Assembly: GCA_002298125.1 (NCBI GenBank)
Contig: DBMJ01000005.1
Coordinates: 1,955 to 65,954 of the forward strand
DNA from: Clostridium sp. UBA701
GTDB lineage: Bacteria; Bacillota; Clostridia; Clostridiales; Clostridiaceae
DNA: 64,000 nt
Reading direction: 5' to 3'
Of the stretch, positions 18,102-28,876 are shown in pieces (position 1 is the first letter of the stretch; each line of letters opens with the position of its first letter). The position numbers and the translations under genes were made by a program. The notes under the pieces are model-generated. The model did not search any database. It saw only the letters and a list, made by a program, of their open reading frames with translations, and was not told where the DNA came from.

Positions 18102-18145
18102 GGGGCTGTCGCACTAAGTAATTAGTGCGCAGCTCCTTCTTTTTA
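18102..18145 (+). terminator. Terminator of the SASP gene
   Basis: GGGGCTGTCGCACTAA pairs with TTAGTGCGCAGCTCC (one bulged T, one G-U pair) around a 4-base loop, followed by TTCTTTTTAT. Confidence 0.88.
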
Positions 18146-18183
18146 TGTTATAATAATATTATTATTATCTTGGAGGGATTTAT

Positions 18184-18711
18184 ATGTTTGGAGACACCTT
18201 TGATTTGGCAGAAAATAAGCTTCTTCTGCTTCATATATTCAGTGAGTTGGATTTTCCTATTTCCAACATAAAACTCACAGAAATTATTCTCCAAAACAAT
18301 TTAATGAACTACTTTACCCTTCAGCAATACATTAATGAGCTCATATCCTCCCAGCTTCTTACTGTTAAAATAGATGAAGATAAGGAAAGACTTCTTCTAT
18401 CTAAAGATGGGAAGATGGTACTAGATATGTTCAAGAATCGTATATCTTCTGAAAAGGTAGCCATGATAAATGCCTATCTAACTAAAAACAAAAGTCAAAT
18501 AAAGAAGGAAATATCCGTAAGCTCTGATTATACCTTAGAGGGAAAAGAAAACTTTATAGTTGATCTTAAGGTGTCAGAAAACAGTGCCACCCTGATGGAG
18601 CTAAAATTTCTAGTGGCTACACAGAAGCAGGCAAGAGAAATATGCAGTCAGTGGAAGGAAAATTCCTCTGAACTTTATCCTAAAATTATAAAGATGTTTA
18701 TACAAGATTAG
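18184..18711 (+). CDS. DUF4364 family protein
   Basis: This 175-residue protein matches the clostridial DUF4364 family by its start MFGDTFDLAENKLLLLHIF and a winged-helix-like N-terminal half (about 10-80). There, NIKLTEIILQNNLMNYFTLQQ and the strand pair around LLTVKIDEDKERLLLSKDGK resemble a helix-turn-helix and wing. The C-terminal half (about 95-175) is a predicted alpha/beta domain. A regulatory role is possible, but the family has no firm function that I know of. The ATG follows TTGGAGGGATT. Its stop overlaps the stop of the convergent YVTN protein gene by 4 bases. Confidence 0.85.
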   Translation: MFGDTFDLAENKLLLLHIFSELDFPISNIKLTEIILQNNLMNYFTLQQYINELISSQLLTVKIDEDKERLLLSKDGKMVLDMFKNRISSEKVAMINAYLTKNKSQIKKEISVSSDYTLEGKENFIVDLKVSENSATLMELKFLVATQKQAREICSQWKENSSELYPKIIKMFIQD

Positions 18712-19592
18712 ATTAGAAGCATACCTGTGGGTTCTCCCCCTAAAGGTATGGCTTTTTTTATTTCACTTCGTAAATGAATTTTAAGTAGAAGATTTTTATA
18801 CTGATCTCCTACATAAATATAGTCACCATATTTTAATATTCCTCTGGGCATACCTCCAACATTTATGCGTTTTATTTCTCTACTGCCATTTATATCTATA
18901 ATACTTATACTGCCTTCTCCGTAATTTGAAACATAACAGTAGCTTTTGTCACAGCACATAGCTACTGGAGAATTGCCTACAGGAACTCTATTTATAAGCT
19001 TACACCCCTTTACTGCAAAAAAAGCTACACTGCCTCTTCCCTCTGTTCCTAGGTTACTTTCACATACCATCACTTTCTGTCCATCTATAGAAAAAAGTGC
19101 ACTTGTTGGATAATCTCCCACTCTAATTTGCCTATGACATGTAAAATCTGAGGTGTCCACTAAAGTTATGCTTTGGCTTTCCATGGAGCAAATCACAAGT
19201 TCTTTTCTTTCTTTGTCCATGTCAATACTGTGAGGATTGCTGCCGCAAGGCAAAAGCTCAGCTATTCTTTTTTGTTCCATATCAAAGCTCACTAGGCTGT
19301 TAGATTCTCCGCATATAATATAGGCAGTATTGTCCTTGGTCACTATATCGTTACAGTGCATTCCTATAAAATAGCTTTCCAGCTCTCTTCCTATATATGG
19401 TTCAACAATGGACAAGCTGTTACTATAATTATTAGCAGTTAGTATATAGTTCTTATACCTACACAGTCCATGAGGACCAACTTTTTCCTTGGTATCTCTA
19501 AAAAGAGCTATATAACCTGTCATTTGAAAGCTCTCTATGTCTACTATAGACAAACTATCACAAGATGTATTGCATATATATAGGTAACTCAC
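18708..19592 (-). CDS. YVTN-type beta-propeller repeat protein
   Basis: About 294 residues form a repeated pattern of about 40 residues with motifs such as LYICNTSCDSLSIVD, CYVSNYGEGSISIID and YIYVGDQYKNLLLKI, as in seven-bladed YncE/YVTN beta-propellers. There is no signal peptide, so the protein is probably cytoplasmic, unlike many YncE proteins. It has about nine cysteines. The frame extends to an ATG at 19607, but that ATG overlaps the GGGGGTG site that fits the GTG at 19592 (spacer 6), so I take 19592. Its function is unknown. It converges on the DUF4364 gene, and that gene's terminator lies inside its 3' coding end. Confidence 0.8.
   Translation of the reverse strand: MSYLYICNTSCDSLSIVDIESFQMTGYIALFRDTKEKVGPHGLCRYKNYILTANNYSNSLSIVEPYIGRELESYFIGMHCNDIVTKDNTAYIICGESNSLVSFDMEQKRIAELLPCGSNPHSIDMDKERKELVICSMESQSITLVDTSDFTCHRQIRVGDYPTSALFSIDGQKVMVCESNLGTEGRGSVAFFAVKGCKLINRVPVGNSPVAMCCDKSYCYVSNYGEGSISIIDINGSREIKRINVGGMPRGILKYGDYIYVGDQYKNLLLKIHLRSEIKKAIPLGGEPTGMLLI
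18718..18760 (+). terminator. Plus-strand terminator inside the antisense gene
   Basis: AGCATACCT pairs with AGGTATGGCT (one bulged G) across a 17-base loop, followed by a run of seven T. It terminates the DUF4364 transcript and lies within the last codons of the minus-strand beta-propeller gene. Confidence 0.7.
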
Positions 19593-19740
19593 TTTTTTCA
19601 CCCCCATATCATTACATAATATGAAAGGACTATAGATATGGATATAAAAATAATAACTGTTTTTATAGTGACATTGACAAGCTTACGCAAACTGTTATAA
19701 TTTAGTGGACAAATATTTTGCTTGAGGAGGAGAATCATCT

Positions 19741-19983
19741 ATGAAAGTATTTAAAACTTCAGGGGTTTGTGCAAAAGAAATACAATTTGAGCTTGAAGAC
19801 AATAAAATAAAATCTGTAAACTTTATTGGAGGATGTCCAGGTAATTTAATTGGAATATCCCACCTAGTAGTTGGTATGGAGGTTTCTGAAGCTGTAAATA
19901 GATTAAAGGGAATAACCTGTGGAAGCAAAAATACTTCTTGCCCTGATCAGCTTGCAAAGGCTCTGGAAGCCTTAAAACAATAA
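19741..19983 (+). CDS. TSCPD domain protein (TIGR03905-like)
   Basis: This 80-residue protein is a stand-alone TSCPD domain. It has conserved cysteines in SGVCAKEI (Cys10), GGCPGNL (Cys32), ITCG (Cys60) and the name motif TSCPDQLA (Cys67). The domain also occurs at the C-terminus of vitamin B12-dependent ribonucleotide reductases, where it is thought to bind metal. The small form is common in clostridia but has no proven function. The ATG has TGAGGAGGAGAA upstream. It is monocistronic and ends at a terminator. Confidence 0.9.
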   Translation: MKVFKTSGVCAKEIQFELEDNKIKSVNFIGGCPGNLIGISHLVVGMEVSEAVNRLKGITCGSKNTSCPDQLAKALEALKQ

Positions 19984-20012
19984 AAATAACCGGATAAATT
20001 CCGGTTATTTTT
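19983..20012. terminator. Terminator after the TSCPD gene
   Basis: AAAATAACCGG pairs perfectly with CCGGTTATTTT around a 7-base loop. The A/T ends provide a T-run in both directions, so it can serve the TSCPD gene and the leftward folC/valS transcript. Confidence 0.88.
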
Positions 20013-20023
20013 GCATACTTTTG

Positions 20024-20209
20024 CTACTTATCCAGCTTAAACGCATCCTCTTCTCTTATCCTTAGAAGATGCCTATCAACTTCCCGTAACATATTATTGT
20101 AAATAGGCATGATTATGCTCTGCCATCTGGTATCCTTTAACAAGGTACTCTTATAGTAGAGCTTTTGAGCTACTAAAATCCTTTGAAGCAAATCTGCTAT
20201 GATAAACAC
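20024..20209 (-). CDS. Small hypothetical protein downstream of folC
   Basis: This 61-residue frame is rich in charged and hydrophobic helix-forming residues (LLQRILVAQKLYY and LREVDRHLLRIREED) and has no membrane segment. It starts at GTG 38 bases after the folC stop and ends just before the shared terminator, so it sits well as the last gene of the valS-folC transcript. The ribosome binding site is poor (only GAG next to the start), which lowers confidence. I do not recognise it. Confidence 0.4.
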   Translation of the reverse strand: MFIIADLLQRILVAQKLYYKSTLLKDTRWQSIIMPIYNNMLREVDRHLLRIREEDAFKLDK

Positions 20210-20247
20210 CTCATAGAATAGCTATAACTATTAATATGGGATAAGCT

Positions 20248-21549
20248 CTATTTATTATTACTCCTGGTTATTATTTTTCTCATATCTCCAATCATGTAAA
20301 GGGATCCACTTATCAATATGAGAGTATCCTCTCCTACAAGAGACAATGCTCTATTATAAGCCTCCTCATAATTCTCTATGCTTTCACATTGGGAGGTGTG
20401 CTCACTTACCACCTTTTCAAGCTCTTTTGAAAGCTGAGCTCTATCGCTGTGAGGAGTTACAGTGATAACCTTGTCTGCCAGAGGAACCAGTTCTTTCACC
20501 ATAGAATGTACTTCCTTATCAGCAAGTATTCCAAGTATTAATACCATTTTTTTATAATGAAAGTAAGTACCTACGCTCTCTTTGAGCTTTTTAATACCAT
20601 CTATGTTATGAGCTCCATCTATCACCACCAGAGGCTTTTTCTTCATAACCTCCAGTCTCCCCTTCCATACCACCTTTTCCATGGCAGCTATGATATGCTC
20701 TCTAGTAACTTTAAAACCCAAGGTATTTAAAGTCTCCAATGCTGTAACTGCTGTAGCACAATTTAGGAGCTGGTGTGAACCTAGAAGATGCAGCTTAATA
20801 TTGTATTTATCACTTCTGCTATCTATTTTTATCCTCTGATATTCGGACTCCTCCACACCGCAGAAATGCACACTACAGTTTTCCTCTACCTTTATTAGGC
20901 TGCACTCTTTTAAGCTTACAGTGTCTTCAATAACCCTTAAAGCTTCTTCACTCTGAGGATATAAAATTAGTGGCACATGGCTTTTAATAATACCCGCCTT
21001 TTCATAAGCTATTTTTGTTATGGTATCTCCAAGCACCTGCATATGGTCCATACTAATGGAGGTAATAATGCTAAGTATGGGTAAGATTACATTAGTAGAA
21101 TCTAGCCTGCCACCCAAACCAACCTCTATAATGGCAATGTCTACTCCCTCTTCATAAAAATACAGAAACATTGCACAGGTTATTATTTCAAATTCAGTAG
21201 GATGATCATACCCTTCATTAATCACTCTGCAAACTGCTTCAGATACCTTACTTACCACACTTGCAAGCTTATCCTTTGGTATATTTTCACCCTGTATTTG
21301 AATTCTCTCTTCAAACTCCTCCAGATAGGGCGAGGTATACATCCCCACCCTGTAGCCTGCCTCCATTAAGCTTTGGGTTATCATAGCGGTGGTAGAGCCC
21401 TTGCCGTTAGTACCTCCAATATGCACAGCCTTTAGCTTGAGATGAGGATTCCCCAATATATTTAAGATTCTCTCAGTTCTTTGCAGACCAAGATTGCTAC
21501 CAAACTTAGCGGTACCTTTTATATAATCCATTGCTTCATTGTAATTCAT
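20248..21549 (-). CDS. folC: Folylpolyglutamate synthase / dihydrofolate synthase
   Basis: FolC adds glutamate to dihydropteroate and to folates. The 433-residue Mur-ligase-like protein has the P-loop GGTNGKGST (about 44-52). The folate-binding region YTSPYLEEFEERIQI follows, then the DHMQVLGDT stretch (about 169-177) and the C-terminal domain with VIDGAHNIDG (about 310-319). Length and motif order are normal. The ATG at 21549 lies 55 bases after valS on the same strand; the valS-folC pair is a common Firmicute arrangement. It is thus probably also under the valS T-box leader. Confidence 0.95.
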   Translation of the reverse strand: MNYNEAMDYIKGTAKFGSNLGLQRTERILNILGNPHLKLKAVHIGGTNGKGSTTAMITQSLMEAGYRVGMYTSPYLEEFEERIQIQGENIPKDKLASVVSKVSEAVCRVINEGYDHPTEFEIITCAMFLYFYEEGVDIAIIEVGLGGRLDSTNVILPILSIITSISMDHMQVLGDTITKIAYEKAGIIKSHVPLILYPQSEEALRVIEDTVSLKECSLIKVEENCSVHFCGVEESEYQRIKIDSRSDKYNIKLHLLGSHQLLNCATAVTALETLNTLGFKVTREHIIAAMEKVVWKGRLEVMKKKPLVVIDGAHNIDGIKKLKESVGTYFHYKKMVLILGILADKEVHSMVKELVPLADKVITVTPHSDRAQLSKELEKVVSEHTSQCESIENYEEAYNRALSLVGEDTLILISGSLYMIGDMRKIITRSNNK

Positions 21550-21604
21550 TGGTATACCAGCCTTTCCTAAGGGTCATACAGAGATATCTATGGCCCTTCC
21601 TTTG

Positions 21605-24244
21605 CTAATTTAAGCTGTTTATTCTCTCTATAACTGCTTGCAGCATTTCTCTATATTTTTCTCCCTTGGCCTTTTCTTCCTCTACTAAAGCCTGTGGAGC
21701 CTTAGAAATAAATTTTTCATTAGCTAACTTCTTTTCTACTCTGTCTATTTCTGCTAACAGTTTTTCTTTTTCCTTATTAAGCCTTTCCATTTCCTTCTCT
21801 AGATCAATTAATTCCATCAGTGGAAGAAATATTTCTCCTCCTTTAGTTACAAGAGCTACCACCTTTTCTGGAACCTCTTCCTTAGTGAGAAGGAAATCAA
21901 CCTCACTGGCAGAGGCCAGCTTCTCAAAGTATAGCTTACCAAGCATAAAGGCTTCCTTTGCCTCACCTGAAGCAGAAATCATAACCTTAGCTTTTTTTGA
22001 AGGTGGTACATTCATCTCAGACCTTACATTTCTAATGGATTTTATGGCTTCTATTACATATTCCATTGAGCTTTCTCCCTTTAGAGAAATTTCCTCTTCA
22101 CAAGCTTTTGGCCAAGCTTCTAATACTATAGATTCTGCACCATTACCAAGATGAGTATATATTTCCTCTGTAATAAAAGGCATAATTGGATGAAGCAGTT
22201 TTAACCCTGTGGTAAGTACTCTATATAATACATTAAAGGCTACTCCTTTGGCTTCTTCATCTTCCCCGAAGAACAATGGTTTTACAGCTTCAATATACCA
22301 ATCGCAGAATTCTGTCCACATAAAGTCATAAATCTTTTGAGATGCTATACCAAGCTCAAATTTCTCCATGTTATCTGTTACTTCTCTTATTACATTATTC
22401 ATTCTTGAGAGAATCCACTTGTCAGCTAAGCTGTAATTCTTGCAATGTTCATATTTTTTCATTATGTCATAATCCAAATTCATCATTACAAATCTTGAAG
22501 CATTCCAAATCTTATTTGCGAAATTTCTAGCAGACTCAATCTTTTCAGGCCTAAAACGAATATCATTTCCTGCTGCATTCCCTGTAATTAACATAAATCT
22601 TAAGGCATCTGCGCCATATTCATCTATCACATCTAAGGGATCAATGCCATTGCCTAAGGACTTAGACATCTTTCTTCCCTCTGCATCTCTTACAATGCTG
22701 TTTATGAGTACTGTATCAAAGGGTACTTTTTTCATGTTGTGAAGTCCTGAGAATATCATTCTAAATACCCAGAAGAATATAATATCAGCCCCAGTAACCA
22801 AGGTATTGGTCGGATAGAAGTACTCAAGGTCCTCAGTTGTGTCTGGCCATCCTAGTGTTGAGAAGGGCCATAGAGCAGAGCTAAACCAAGTATCTAGTAC
22901 GTCCTCATCCTGATGCAGCCTATGACTTTCACATTTTTTACAGCTACTTGGAGCATCCACTGAAGCCATTATTTCACCACAGTCCTCACAATACCATACT
23001 GGAATTCTATGCCCCCACCACAGCTGCCTTGATATACACCAATCCTGAATATTTTCAACCCAATTATAATATATCTTTTCAAATCTCTCCGGTACAAACT
23101 TTACTTCACCATTTTTTACTACCTCAAGAGCTGGCTTTGAAAGCTCCTCCATCTTTACAAACCACTGCTTAGAAACCATTGGTTCTACTACAGTACCACA
23201 CCTATCATGGCAGCCAACATTGTGACTGTGTTCTCTAATATTAACCAGATATCCTTCTTTTTCTAAATCTGAAACTATGGCCTTCCTAGCCTCATATCTA
23301 TCCATTCCGCAGTATTTTCCGCCAACCCCATTAATGGTGCCATCTTCATTCATCATAATGAGTTCTTCTAGATTATGTCTTTTTCCTACAGCATAATCGT
23401 TGGGGTCATGGGCAGGAGTTATTTTAACTGCACCAGTTCCAAATTCCATGTCTACATAGTCATCTGCAATAATTGGTATCTCACGATTAACTAATGGAAG
23501 CAGCAATTTCTTCCCAATAAGGGCTGTGTATCTCTCATCCTTTGGATTTACAGCAACTGCAGTATCTCCAAGCATGGTCTCAGGTCTTGTAGTTGCTATT
23601 TCCACAAATTCATCACTGCCTATTACCGGATATTTTATATGCCAAAAATGTCCTGCCTGCTCCTCATATTCTATTTCTGCATCAGATATAGCAGTCTTGC
23701 ACTGTGGACACCAGTTAATAAGCCTATTTCCTTGGTATATAAGCCCTTCCTCAAAGAGCTTTACAAATACTGCCCTAACAGCTTTATTTAGATTTTCATC
23801 CATAGTGAAGCTTTCTCTGGTGAAATCACAGGAGCAGCCCATCTTCTTTAGCTGCGTTCTAATTCTCTCTCGGTATTCATCGCTCCACTGCCATACTCTA
23901 TTTAAGAAGGCTTCTCTGCCCATTTCCTTTTTAACAAGCCCTTCTTTTAAGAGCTCATTTTCTACCCTTACCTCTGTAGCTATACTGGCATGGTCCTCTC
24001 CTGGAAGCCATAGTGTACTAAAACCCTGCATTCTCTTAAATCTTATTATCACATCTTGAAGGGTATTATTTAATGCATGCCCCATATGAAGCTTACCAGT
24101 TATATTTGGCGGTGGCATTACTATGCTGTAGGGTTTTTTATTTCTGTCCACCTTAGGAGTGAAATACCTTTTCTCTTCCCAGGTTTTATAAATTCTCTCT
24201 TCAAATTCTTTAGGACTATAGGTCTTTTCAATATTGTTTTCCAT
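21605..24244 (-). CDS. valS: Valyl-tRNA synthetase
   Basis: ValS charges tRNA-Val. About 879 residues carry the class I HIGH variant HMGHALNN (about 42-49), a large CP1 editing domain (about 180-345), the KMSKS motif ([11 protein letters not shown], about 520-530), an anticodon-binding domain with [10 protein letters not shown], and the C-terminal coiled-coil arm (about 810-880) typical of ValS. The open frame begins with GTG AAA GTC ATG. The GTG at 24253 is only 2 bases from the GGAGG site, so I prefer the ATG at 24244, which matches the family N-terminus ([15 protein letters not shown]). It is controlled by the T-box leader upstream and followed by folC. Confidence 0.96.
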   Translation of the reverse strand: MENNIEKTYSPKEFEERIYKTWEEKRYFTPKVDRNKKPYSIVMPPPNITGKLHMGHALNNTLQDVIIRFKRMQGFSTLWLPGEDHASIATEVRVENELLKEGLVKKEMGREAFLNRVWQWSDEYRERIRTQLKKMGCSCDFTRESFTMDENLNKAVRAVFVKLFEEGLIYQGNRLINWCPQCKTAISDAEIEYEEQAGHFWHIKYPVIGSDEFVEIATTRPETMLGDTAVAVNPKDERYTALIGKKLLLPLVNREIPIIADDYVDMEFGTGAVKITPAHDPNDYAVGKRHNLEELIMMNEDGTINGVGGKYCGMDRYEARKAIVSDLEKEGYLVNIREHSHNVGCHDRCGTVVEPMVSKQWFVKMEELSKPALEVVKNGEVKFVPERFEKIYYNWVENIQDWCISRQLWWGHRIPVWYCEDCGEIMASVDAPSSCKKCESHRLHQDEDVLDTWFSSALWPFSTLGWPDTTEDLEYFYPTNTLVTGADIIFFWVFRMIFSGLHNMKKVPFDTVLINSIVRDAEGRKMSKSLGNGIDPLDVIDEYGADALRFMLITGNAAGNDIRFRPEKIESARNFANKIWNASRFVMMNLDYDIMKKYEHCKNYSLADKWILSRMNNVIREVTDNMEKFELGIASQKIYDFMWTEFCDWYIEAVKPLFFGEDEEAKGVAFNVLYRVLTTGLKLLHPIMPFITEEIYTHLGNGAESIVLEAWPKACEEEISLKGESSMEYVIEAIKSIRNVRSEMNVPPSKKAKVMISASGEAKEAFMLGKLYFEKLASASEVDFLLTKEEVPEKVVALVTKGGEIFLPLMELIDLEKEMERLNKEKEKLLAEIDRVEKKLANEKFISKAPQALVEEEKAKGEKYREMLQAVIERINSLN

Positions 24245-24295
24245 GACTTTCACTTCCTCCTTTAAATATTTTATTATTAATAATAATTACAAAAA

Positions 24296-24556
24296 TAAAA
24301 AGGCCCTCATCACAAAAGGACGAAGACCCGCGTTACCACCTTTTTTCCTACAGATAGAAGCTCTATCGATAGGCTCTTAAAAATTTAACGGCAAGAACAC
24401 CGTCTTTACCTACTGTTATTTCAGTAAAGAAGCTCCAAAGCTACCTTCAAGGTAATTCCTATAGAAGGTCTTCCAGCCTTTGAACCTTCCTCTCTGAATA
24501 TTCCTTAACCTCTACTCCTCTTTTTCAGCGCTTTTAATATAATATTACTTTATTTT
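24296..24556 (-). promoter_or_regulatory. T-box riboswitch leader of valS
   Basis: The leader contains the T-box core GGTGGTAACGCGGG (24340-24327), whose bulge pairs with the CCA end of uncharged tRNA. The stem I landmark AGAGAGGAAGG lies near 24490-24480. The candidate valine specifier is GUA at 24444-24442, inside the GAAGGUAGC segment. The core is followed by a short stem (GUCCUU with GAGGGC) and a T-run near 24321-24297 that acts as the terminator. Uncharged tRNA-Val should stabilise the antiterminator and turn valS-folC on. The valine assignment rests on the downstream gene; the specifier loop was not folded. Confidence 0.9.
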
Positions 24557-24562
24557 ACTATC

Positions 24563-24590
24563 ATTATATACTAATGTGGCATTATGTCAA
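24563..24590 (-). promoter_or_regulatory. Sigma-A promoter of valS
   Basis: A perfect TTGACA (24590-24585) and a perfect TATAAT (24568-24563) are separated by 16 bases. It lies just ahead of the T-box leader and immediately after the stop codon of the preceding large gene, on the same strand. Confidence 0.85.
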
Positions 24591-24595
24591 CAACT

Positions 24596-27500
24596 TTATT
24601 CATGGTTTTTTGTACTGGCTGCCTCTTCTCTACTTATATTAATAAGCTCCTCTTGCTTTAAGTTCTTAAAGGCTACTGACAGCATAAGCTTTATTCTATT
24701 TAACTGATTTACCTCACTGGCTCCTGGATCATAGTCAATTGGGGTAATGTTGGAGTTTGGATAAAGCCTCTTAAGCTCCTTTATCATACCCTTTCCTGTA
24801 ACATGATTTGGCAGACATGCAAAGGGCTGCATACATATAATATTAGGTACACCCTCATTAATTAGCTCTATCATCTCTGCAGTTAAAAACCAGCCCTCCC
24901 CAGTCTGATTTCCAAGTGAAACCACCTTAGCTGCAGATTTTGCCAAATCCTCAATACGGTGAGGATAGGTAAACCTCTTACTCTTTGAAAGAGCATCCTT
25001 CATAGTCTTTCTGTAGTATTCCATAAAGTCGATAGCCACTTTATTTATCACAACATCCTTCTTGCTGCCTGAGAGTTTTTCATGTTTAAATTTTGCATCA
25101 TAAGCACAGTAGAAAAAGAAATCTAAAAAGTCTGGCATGACTGCTTCAGCACCTTCTCTTTCCACTATATCAACCACATCATTGTTGGCAGTGGGGTGAA
25201 ATTTAACCAGTATTTCTCCCACAAGTCCTACTCTGGGCTTTACAATGTTTTTAAGCTCAAGGTTATCAAAGTCTCTAACTATTTCCCTGCAATACCTTTT
25301 AAATATACTCTTAGAACCCAATCTTACACTTTCCTTGCATCTTGAGACCCAAATATTATAGAGTTTATTTGCAGACCCTGGTATGGCCTCGTAGGGACGA
25401 ACCCTTAACAGTACTCTCATGAGTAAATCTCCATACACCAATGCCATGAGAGATTTATTTAAAAGAGAAGGTGTAATTTTAAAGCCGGGATTATTCTCAA
25501 GTCCAGCCACATTAAGTGATATTACAGGTACCTGAGGAAATCCTCCCTCCTTTAAAGCCTTTCTTAAAAAACCTATATAATTAGTAGCCCTGCAGCCTCC
25601 TCCAGTTTGAGTAATTATAACCGCAGTAGAGTTAGCATCATATTCTCCACTTAAAAGTGCTTCCATAAGCTGTCCAACAACGATTATGGATGGATAACAG
25701 GCATCGTTGTTTACGTATTTTAAGCCAACATCCACAGCCTTTCTATCCACTGAGGGCAGCACCACCATATTATATCCACTAGCCTTAAAGGCCTCTTGGA
25801 TAAATTGTGTGTGAATAGGTGAAATCTCAGGAGAAAGAATGGTGAAATGATTTCTCATGCTCTTTGTAAAGGAAACTCTCTTATAATCTCCTACCCTTTT
25901 TCTTGGTTTGAAGCCTGCACGCTCTCTCTCCTCCATAGCAGCCTTTAAAGATCTTATTCTTATCCTCACAGCTCCAAGGTTATTCCCCTCATCTATCTTA
26001 ATTAAGGTATAAATCTTTCCATGGGCACTAAGTATCTCCTGCACTTGATCTGTAGTAACAGCATCTAAGCCGCATCCAAAGGAATTTAATTGAACAAGCT
26101 CTAGATAATCTCTTTTGGCTGTCAGCTCTGCAGCATTATATAATCTGCTGTGATAAACCCATTGGTCTACAACTCTTAAGGGCCGCTCTAACTCACCTAG
26201 ATGGGCTACAGAATCCTCCGTAAGTACAGCCATACCAAAGCCTATTATTAGACCTGGAATGCCATGATGTATCTCGGGGTCTATATGATAGGGCCTTCCT
26301 GCTAAAACAATTCCCTTCTTTCCTGTACTTTCAAGGTATTTTAGCACCTCTTCACCCTTTTCTCTCATATGTGCCTTAAAAGCCTGCTCCTCCATCCAAC
26401 CCTTTTCCACCGCAGCTTCAATTTCGCCTTCAGATATTTTAAGGAAAGAAAATTCCTCAAACAGCCTTTTCGCCAAACGCTTTTTATTATCCATTGGCAA
26501 GAATGGATTCATAAACTTTATATTTCTATCTCTTAATATCTCCATATTATTCTTTATAACTTCTGGGTAGGAGGTTACGATGGGGCAATTATAATGATTA
26601 TCAGCATTCTCGTCCTCTTTCTTTTCATAGGGCAAGCAAGGGTAGAAAATCAAGTCTACTCCCTTATTAACCAAGCTCATTATATGTCCATGGGTTATTT
26701 TCCCTGGATAGCAGACAGATTCAGAGGGTATTGTCTCTATCCCAAGCTCATAAATTGCATTAGAGGATCTAGGTGATAATTCCACCCTAAAACCAAGTTC
26801 CTTAAAAAATACTGCCCAAAAAGGATAATTTTCATAGATATTTAATACTCTTGGAATACCTATGGTTCCTCTTCTAGCCTCTTCCCTTTTAAGTGGCTTA
26901 TAGCTAAACATCTTATTGTATTTATATTCAAAAAGATTTGGCAGAGCTTCACCCTTTTTCTCTATGCCAGCTCCTCTTTCACATCGATTACCTGATACAA
27001 ACTCCCTATAGTCAGAAAAGGTATTTACAGTAAGTAAGCAATTATTACTGCAGAGTCCACAGCGGCGCATGGTGCTTTCACTATGAAAACATTGAAGCTC
27101 CTCTTTATTACAGAGAGTGGTTTCATATCCCTTATAATATAGATTTTTGCTTATAATAGCTGCTCCAAAGGCTCCCATAAGCCCAGCTATATCAGGCCTT
27201 ACCGCTTCTCTTTCAGATATCAGTTCAAAACAGCGCAATACTGCATTATTATAAAAGGTGCCTCCTTGTACAATTATTTTTTCTCCTAAAGCAGACTTTT
27301 CCCTTATCTTTATAACCTTAAACAGAGCATTTTTGATAACAGAATAAGAAAGCCCTGCAGAGATATCCCCTAAGGTAGCTCCTTCCTTTTGAGCCTGCTT
27401 TACTCTAGAATTCATAAACACAGTACAGCGAGTACCTAGATCCACTGGATTTTTTGCTTCAAGAGCTCTTTTTGCAAATTCCTTCACAGAGATATTTAGG

Positions 27501-28876
27501 GAATTTGCAAAATTCTCCAGAAAGGATCCGCAGCCTGAAGAGCATGCTTCATTTAATAAAACACTATCGATAATGCCCTCTTTTATTCTAAGACATTTCA
27601 TATCTTGTCCACCAATGTCTAGTATAAAATCCACTCCTGGGTAAAAATAATCTGCAGCCTTATAGTGGGCAATGGTTTCAATTTCACCATGATCTATACC
27701 TAAGGCTGCCTTAAGCAAACCTTCACCATAACCCGTTACGGTGGAATGCACAATTTTTACACCCTTCGGCAATATAGAATAAAGCTCCTTAAGGACCTTT
27801 ACTGTAAGCTCCAAGGGTTTCCCTTCATTGTTTCCGTAGAAGGAATATAATATGGCGCCCTCCTCATCTATAAGCACCAGCTTAGTGGTAGTAGAACCGG
27901 CATCTATACCTAAAAAGGCATCTCCCACATAGCTGTTTAGTTCTCTTCTTTTAGCCACGTGCTTTCCATGTCTTTCTAAAAAGGAGTTAAGCTCTTCATC
28001 ATCTTTAAATAATGGAGATAATCTCTCTACCTCTACAGCGGAGACTTCCCTTAAAACCTCTGTTCTCTCAATTAGCGTTGCAAAGGGTATAACCTCTGCT
28101 TCTAAGGAAGATAATGCCGCACCTATTGCCACAAAAAGCTGGGAATTATCTGGAAAAATTATTTCATCAGGCTTTAAATTAAGGGTTTCTATAAATCTTT
28201 GTCTAAGCTCTGATAAAAAGTATAATGGTCCTCCAAGGAAGGCCACTTTTCCCCTAATTGGTCTTCCACAAGCAAGTCCACTTATTGTCTGATTTACTAC
28301 AGATTGAAATACAGAGGCTGCTATGTCTTCCCTTGCTGCACCTTCATTTAAAAGTGGTTGAATATCTGTCTTTGCAAAAACCCCACAGCGGGCTGCTATT
28401 GGATATATTACCTTATAAGCCTTTGCAAGCTCATTAAGCCCTGCAGCATCCGTCTGCAATAGAGCTGCCATCTGATCTATAAAAGCACCTGTACCACCTG
28501 CACAAGTACCATTCATTCTTTGATCTATGCCTCCCTTGAAATAGGTTATCTTTGCATCCTCACCACCAAGCTCAATGGCCACATCAGTGTGAGGAATAAT
28601 GCATTCTACTGCCTTAGAACCACTTATTACCTCTTGAACAAAGGGAATATTAAGCCATTTAGCTACTAGGAGACCTCCAGAACCGGTAACTGTAATGGTG
28701 ATATTATATTGAGAAAAACTATCATAAGCCTCTTGTATCAAAGCTACAATAGTATTTCTTATATCCGAGAAATGTCTTTTGTACCTGCTGTACTTTAATG
28801 TAAGGTTTTTATCCATTACTACCAGCTTTACTGTAGTAGAACCTACGTCCAATCCCAAATGTAAGATTTCTTTCAT
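24596..28876 (-). CDS. Giant acyl-CoA dehydratase activase-related fusion protein (DUF2229)
   Basis: About 1426 residues combine several parts. Two BcrAD/BadFG-type ATPase domains (about 4-260 and 322-590) each start with [10 protein letters not shown] or [10 protein letters not shown]. Each keeps the two cysteines that in activases hold a [4Fe-4S] cluster between subunits (Cys125 and Cys164; Cys445 and Cys484). A cysteine cluster ([10 protein letters not shown]) leads into a DUF2229 region (about 670-890). The C-terminal part resembles HgdB-type dehydratase subunits ([11 protein letters not shown]). Activases pass electrons to 2-hydroxyacyl-CoA dehydratases using ATP; the fusion's substrate is not known to me. 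GTG AGT GCA precedes the ATG at 28876, which has AAAGGTGAG upstream. Confidence 0.85.
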   Translation of the reverse strand: MKEILHLGLDVGSTTVKLVVMDKNLTLKYSRYKRHFSDIRNTIVALIQEAYDSFSQYNITITVTGSGGLLVAKWLNIPFVQEVISGSKAVECIIPHTDVAIELGGEDAKITYFKGGIDQRMNGTCAGGTGAFIDQMAALLQTDAAGLNELAKAYKVIYPIAARCGVFAKTDIQPLLNEGAAREDIAASVFQSVVNQTISGLACGRPIRGKVAFLGGPLYFLSELRQRFIETLNLKPDEIIFPDNSQLFVAIGAALSSLEAEVIPFATLIERTEVLREVSAVEVERLSPLFKDDEELNSFLERHGKHVAKRRELNSYVGDAFLGIDAGSTTTKLVLIDEEGAILYSFYGNNEGKPLELTVKVLKELYSILPKGVKIVHSTVTGYGEGLLKAALGIDHGEIETIAHYKAADYFYPGVDFILDIGGQDMKCLRIKEGIIDSVLLNEACSSGCGSFLENFANSLNISVKEFAKRALEAKNPVDLGTRCTVFMNSRVKQAQKEGATLGDISAGLSYSVIKNALFKVIKIREKSALGEKIIVQGGTFYNNAVLRCFELISEREAVRPDIAGLMGAFGAAIISKNLYYKGYETTLCNKEELQCFHSESTMRRCGLCSNNCLLTVNTFSDYREFVSGNRCERGAGIEKKGEALPNLFEYKYNKMFSYKPLKREEARRGTIGIPRVLNIYENYPFWAVFFKELGFRVELSPRSSNAIYELGIETIPSESVCYPGKITHGHIMSLVNKGVDLIFYPCLPYEKKEDENADNHYNCPIVTSYPEVIKNNMEILRDRNIKFMNPFLPMDNKKRLAKRLFEEFSFLKISEGEIEAAVEKGWMEEQAFKAHMREKGEEVLKYLESTGKKGIVLAGRPYHIDPEIHHGIPGLIIGFGMAVLTEDSVAHLGELERPLRVVDQWVYHSRLYNAAELTAKRDYLELVQLNSFGCGLDAVTTDQVQEILSAHGKIYTLIKIDEGNNLGAVRIRIRSLKAAMEERERAGFKPRKRVGDYKRVSFTKSMRNHFTILSPEISPIHTQFIQEAFKASGYNMVVLPSVDRKAVDVGLKYVNNDACYPSIIVVGQLMEALLSGEYDANSTAVIITQTGGGCRATNYIGFLRKALKEGGFPQVPVISLNVAGLENNPGFKITPSLLNKSLMALVYGDLLMRVLLRVRPYEAIPGSANKLYNIWVSRCKESVRLGSKSIFKRYCREIVRDFDNLELKNIVKPRVGLVGEILVKFHPTANNDVVDIVEREGAEAVMPDFLDFFFYCAYDAKFKHEKLSGSKKDVVINKVAIDFMEYYRKTMKDALSKSKRFTYPHRIEDLAKSAAKVVSLGNQTGEGWFLTAEMIELINEGVPNIICMQPFACLPNHVTGKGMIKELKRLYPNSNITPIDYDPGASEVNQLNRIKLMLSVAFKNLKQEELINISREEAASTKNHE

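Noticed and set aside
21666..22154. 162-codon open frame on the plus strand
   Set aside because: It lies wholly antisense to valS, its start has no ribosome binding site, and its serine-rich composition is the usual shadow of a charged coding strand.
23526..24059. 177-codon open frame on the plus strand
   Set aside because: Antisense to the well-supported valS coding region with no recognisable motif.
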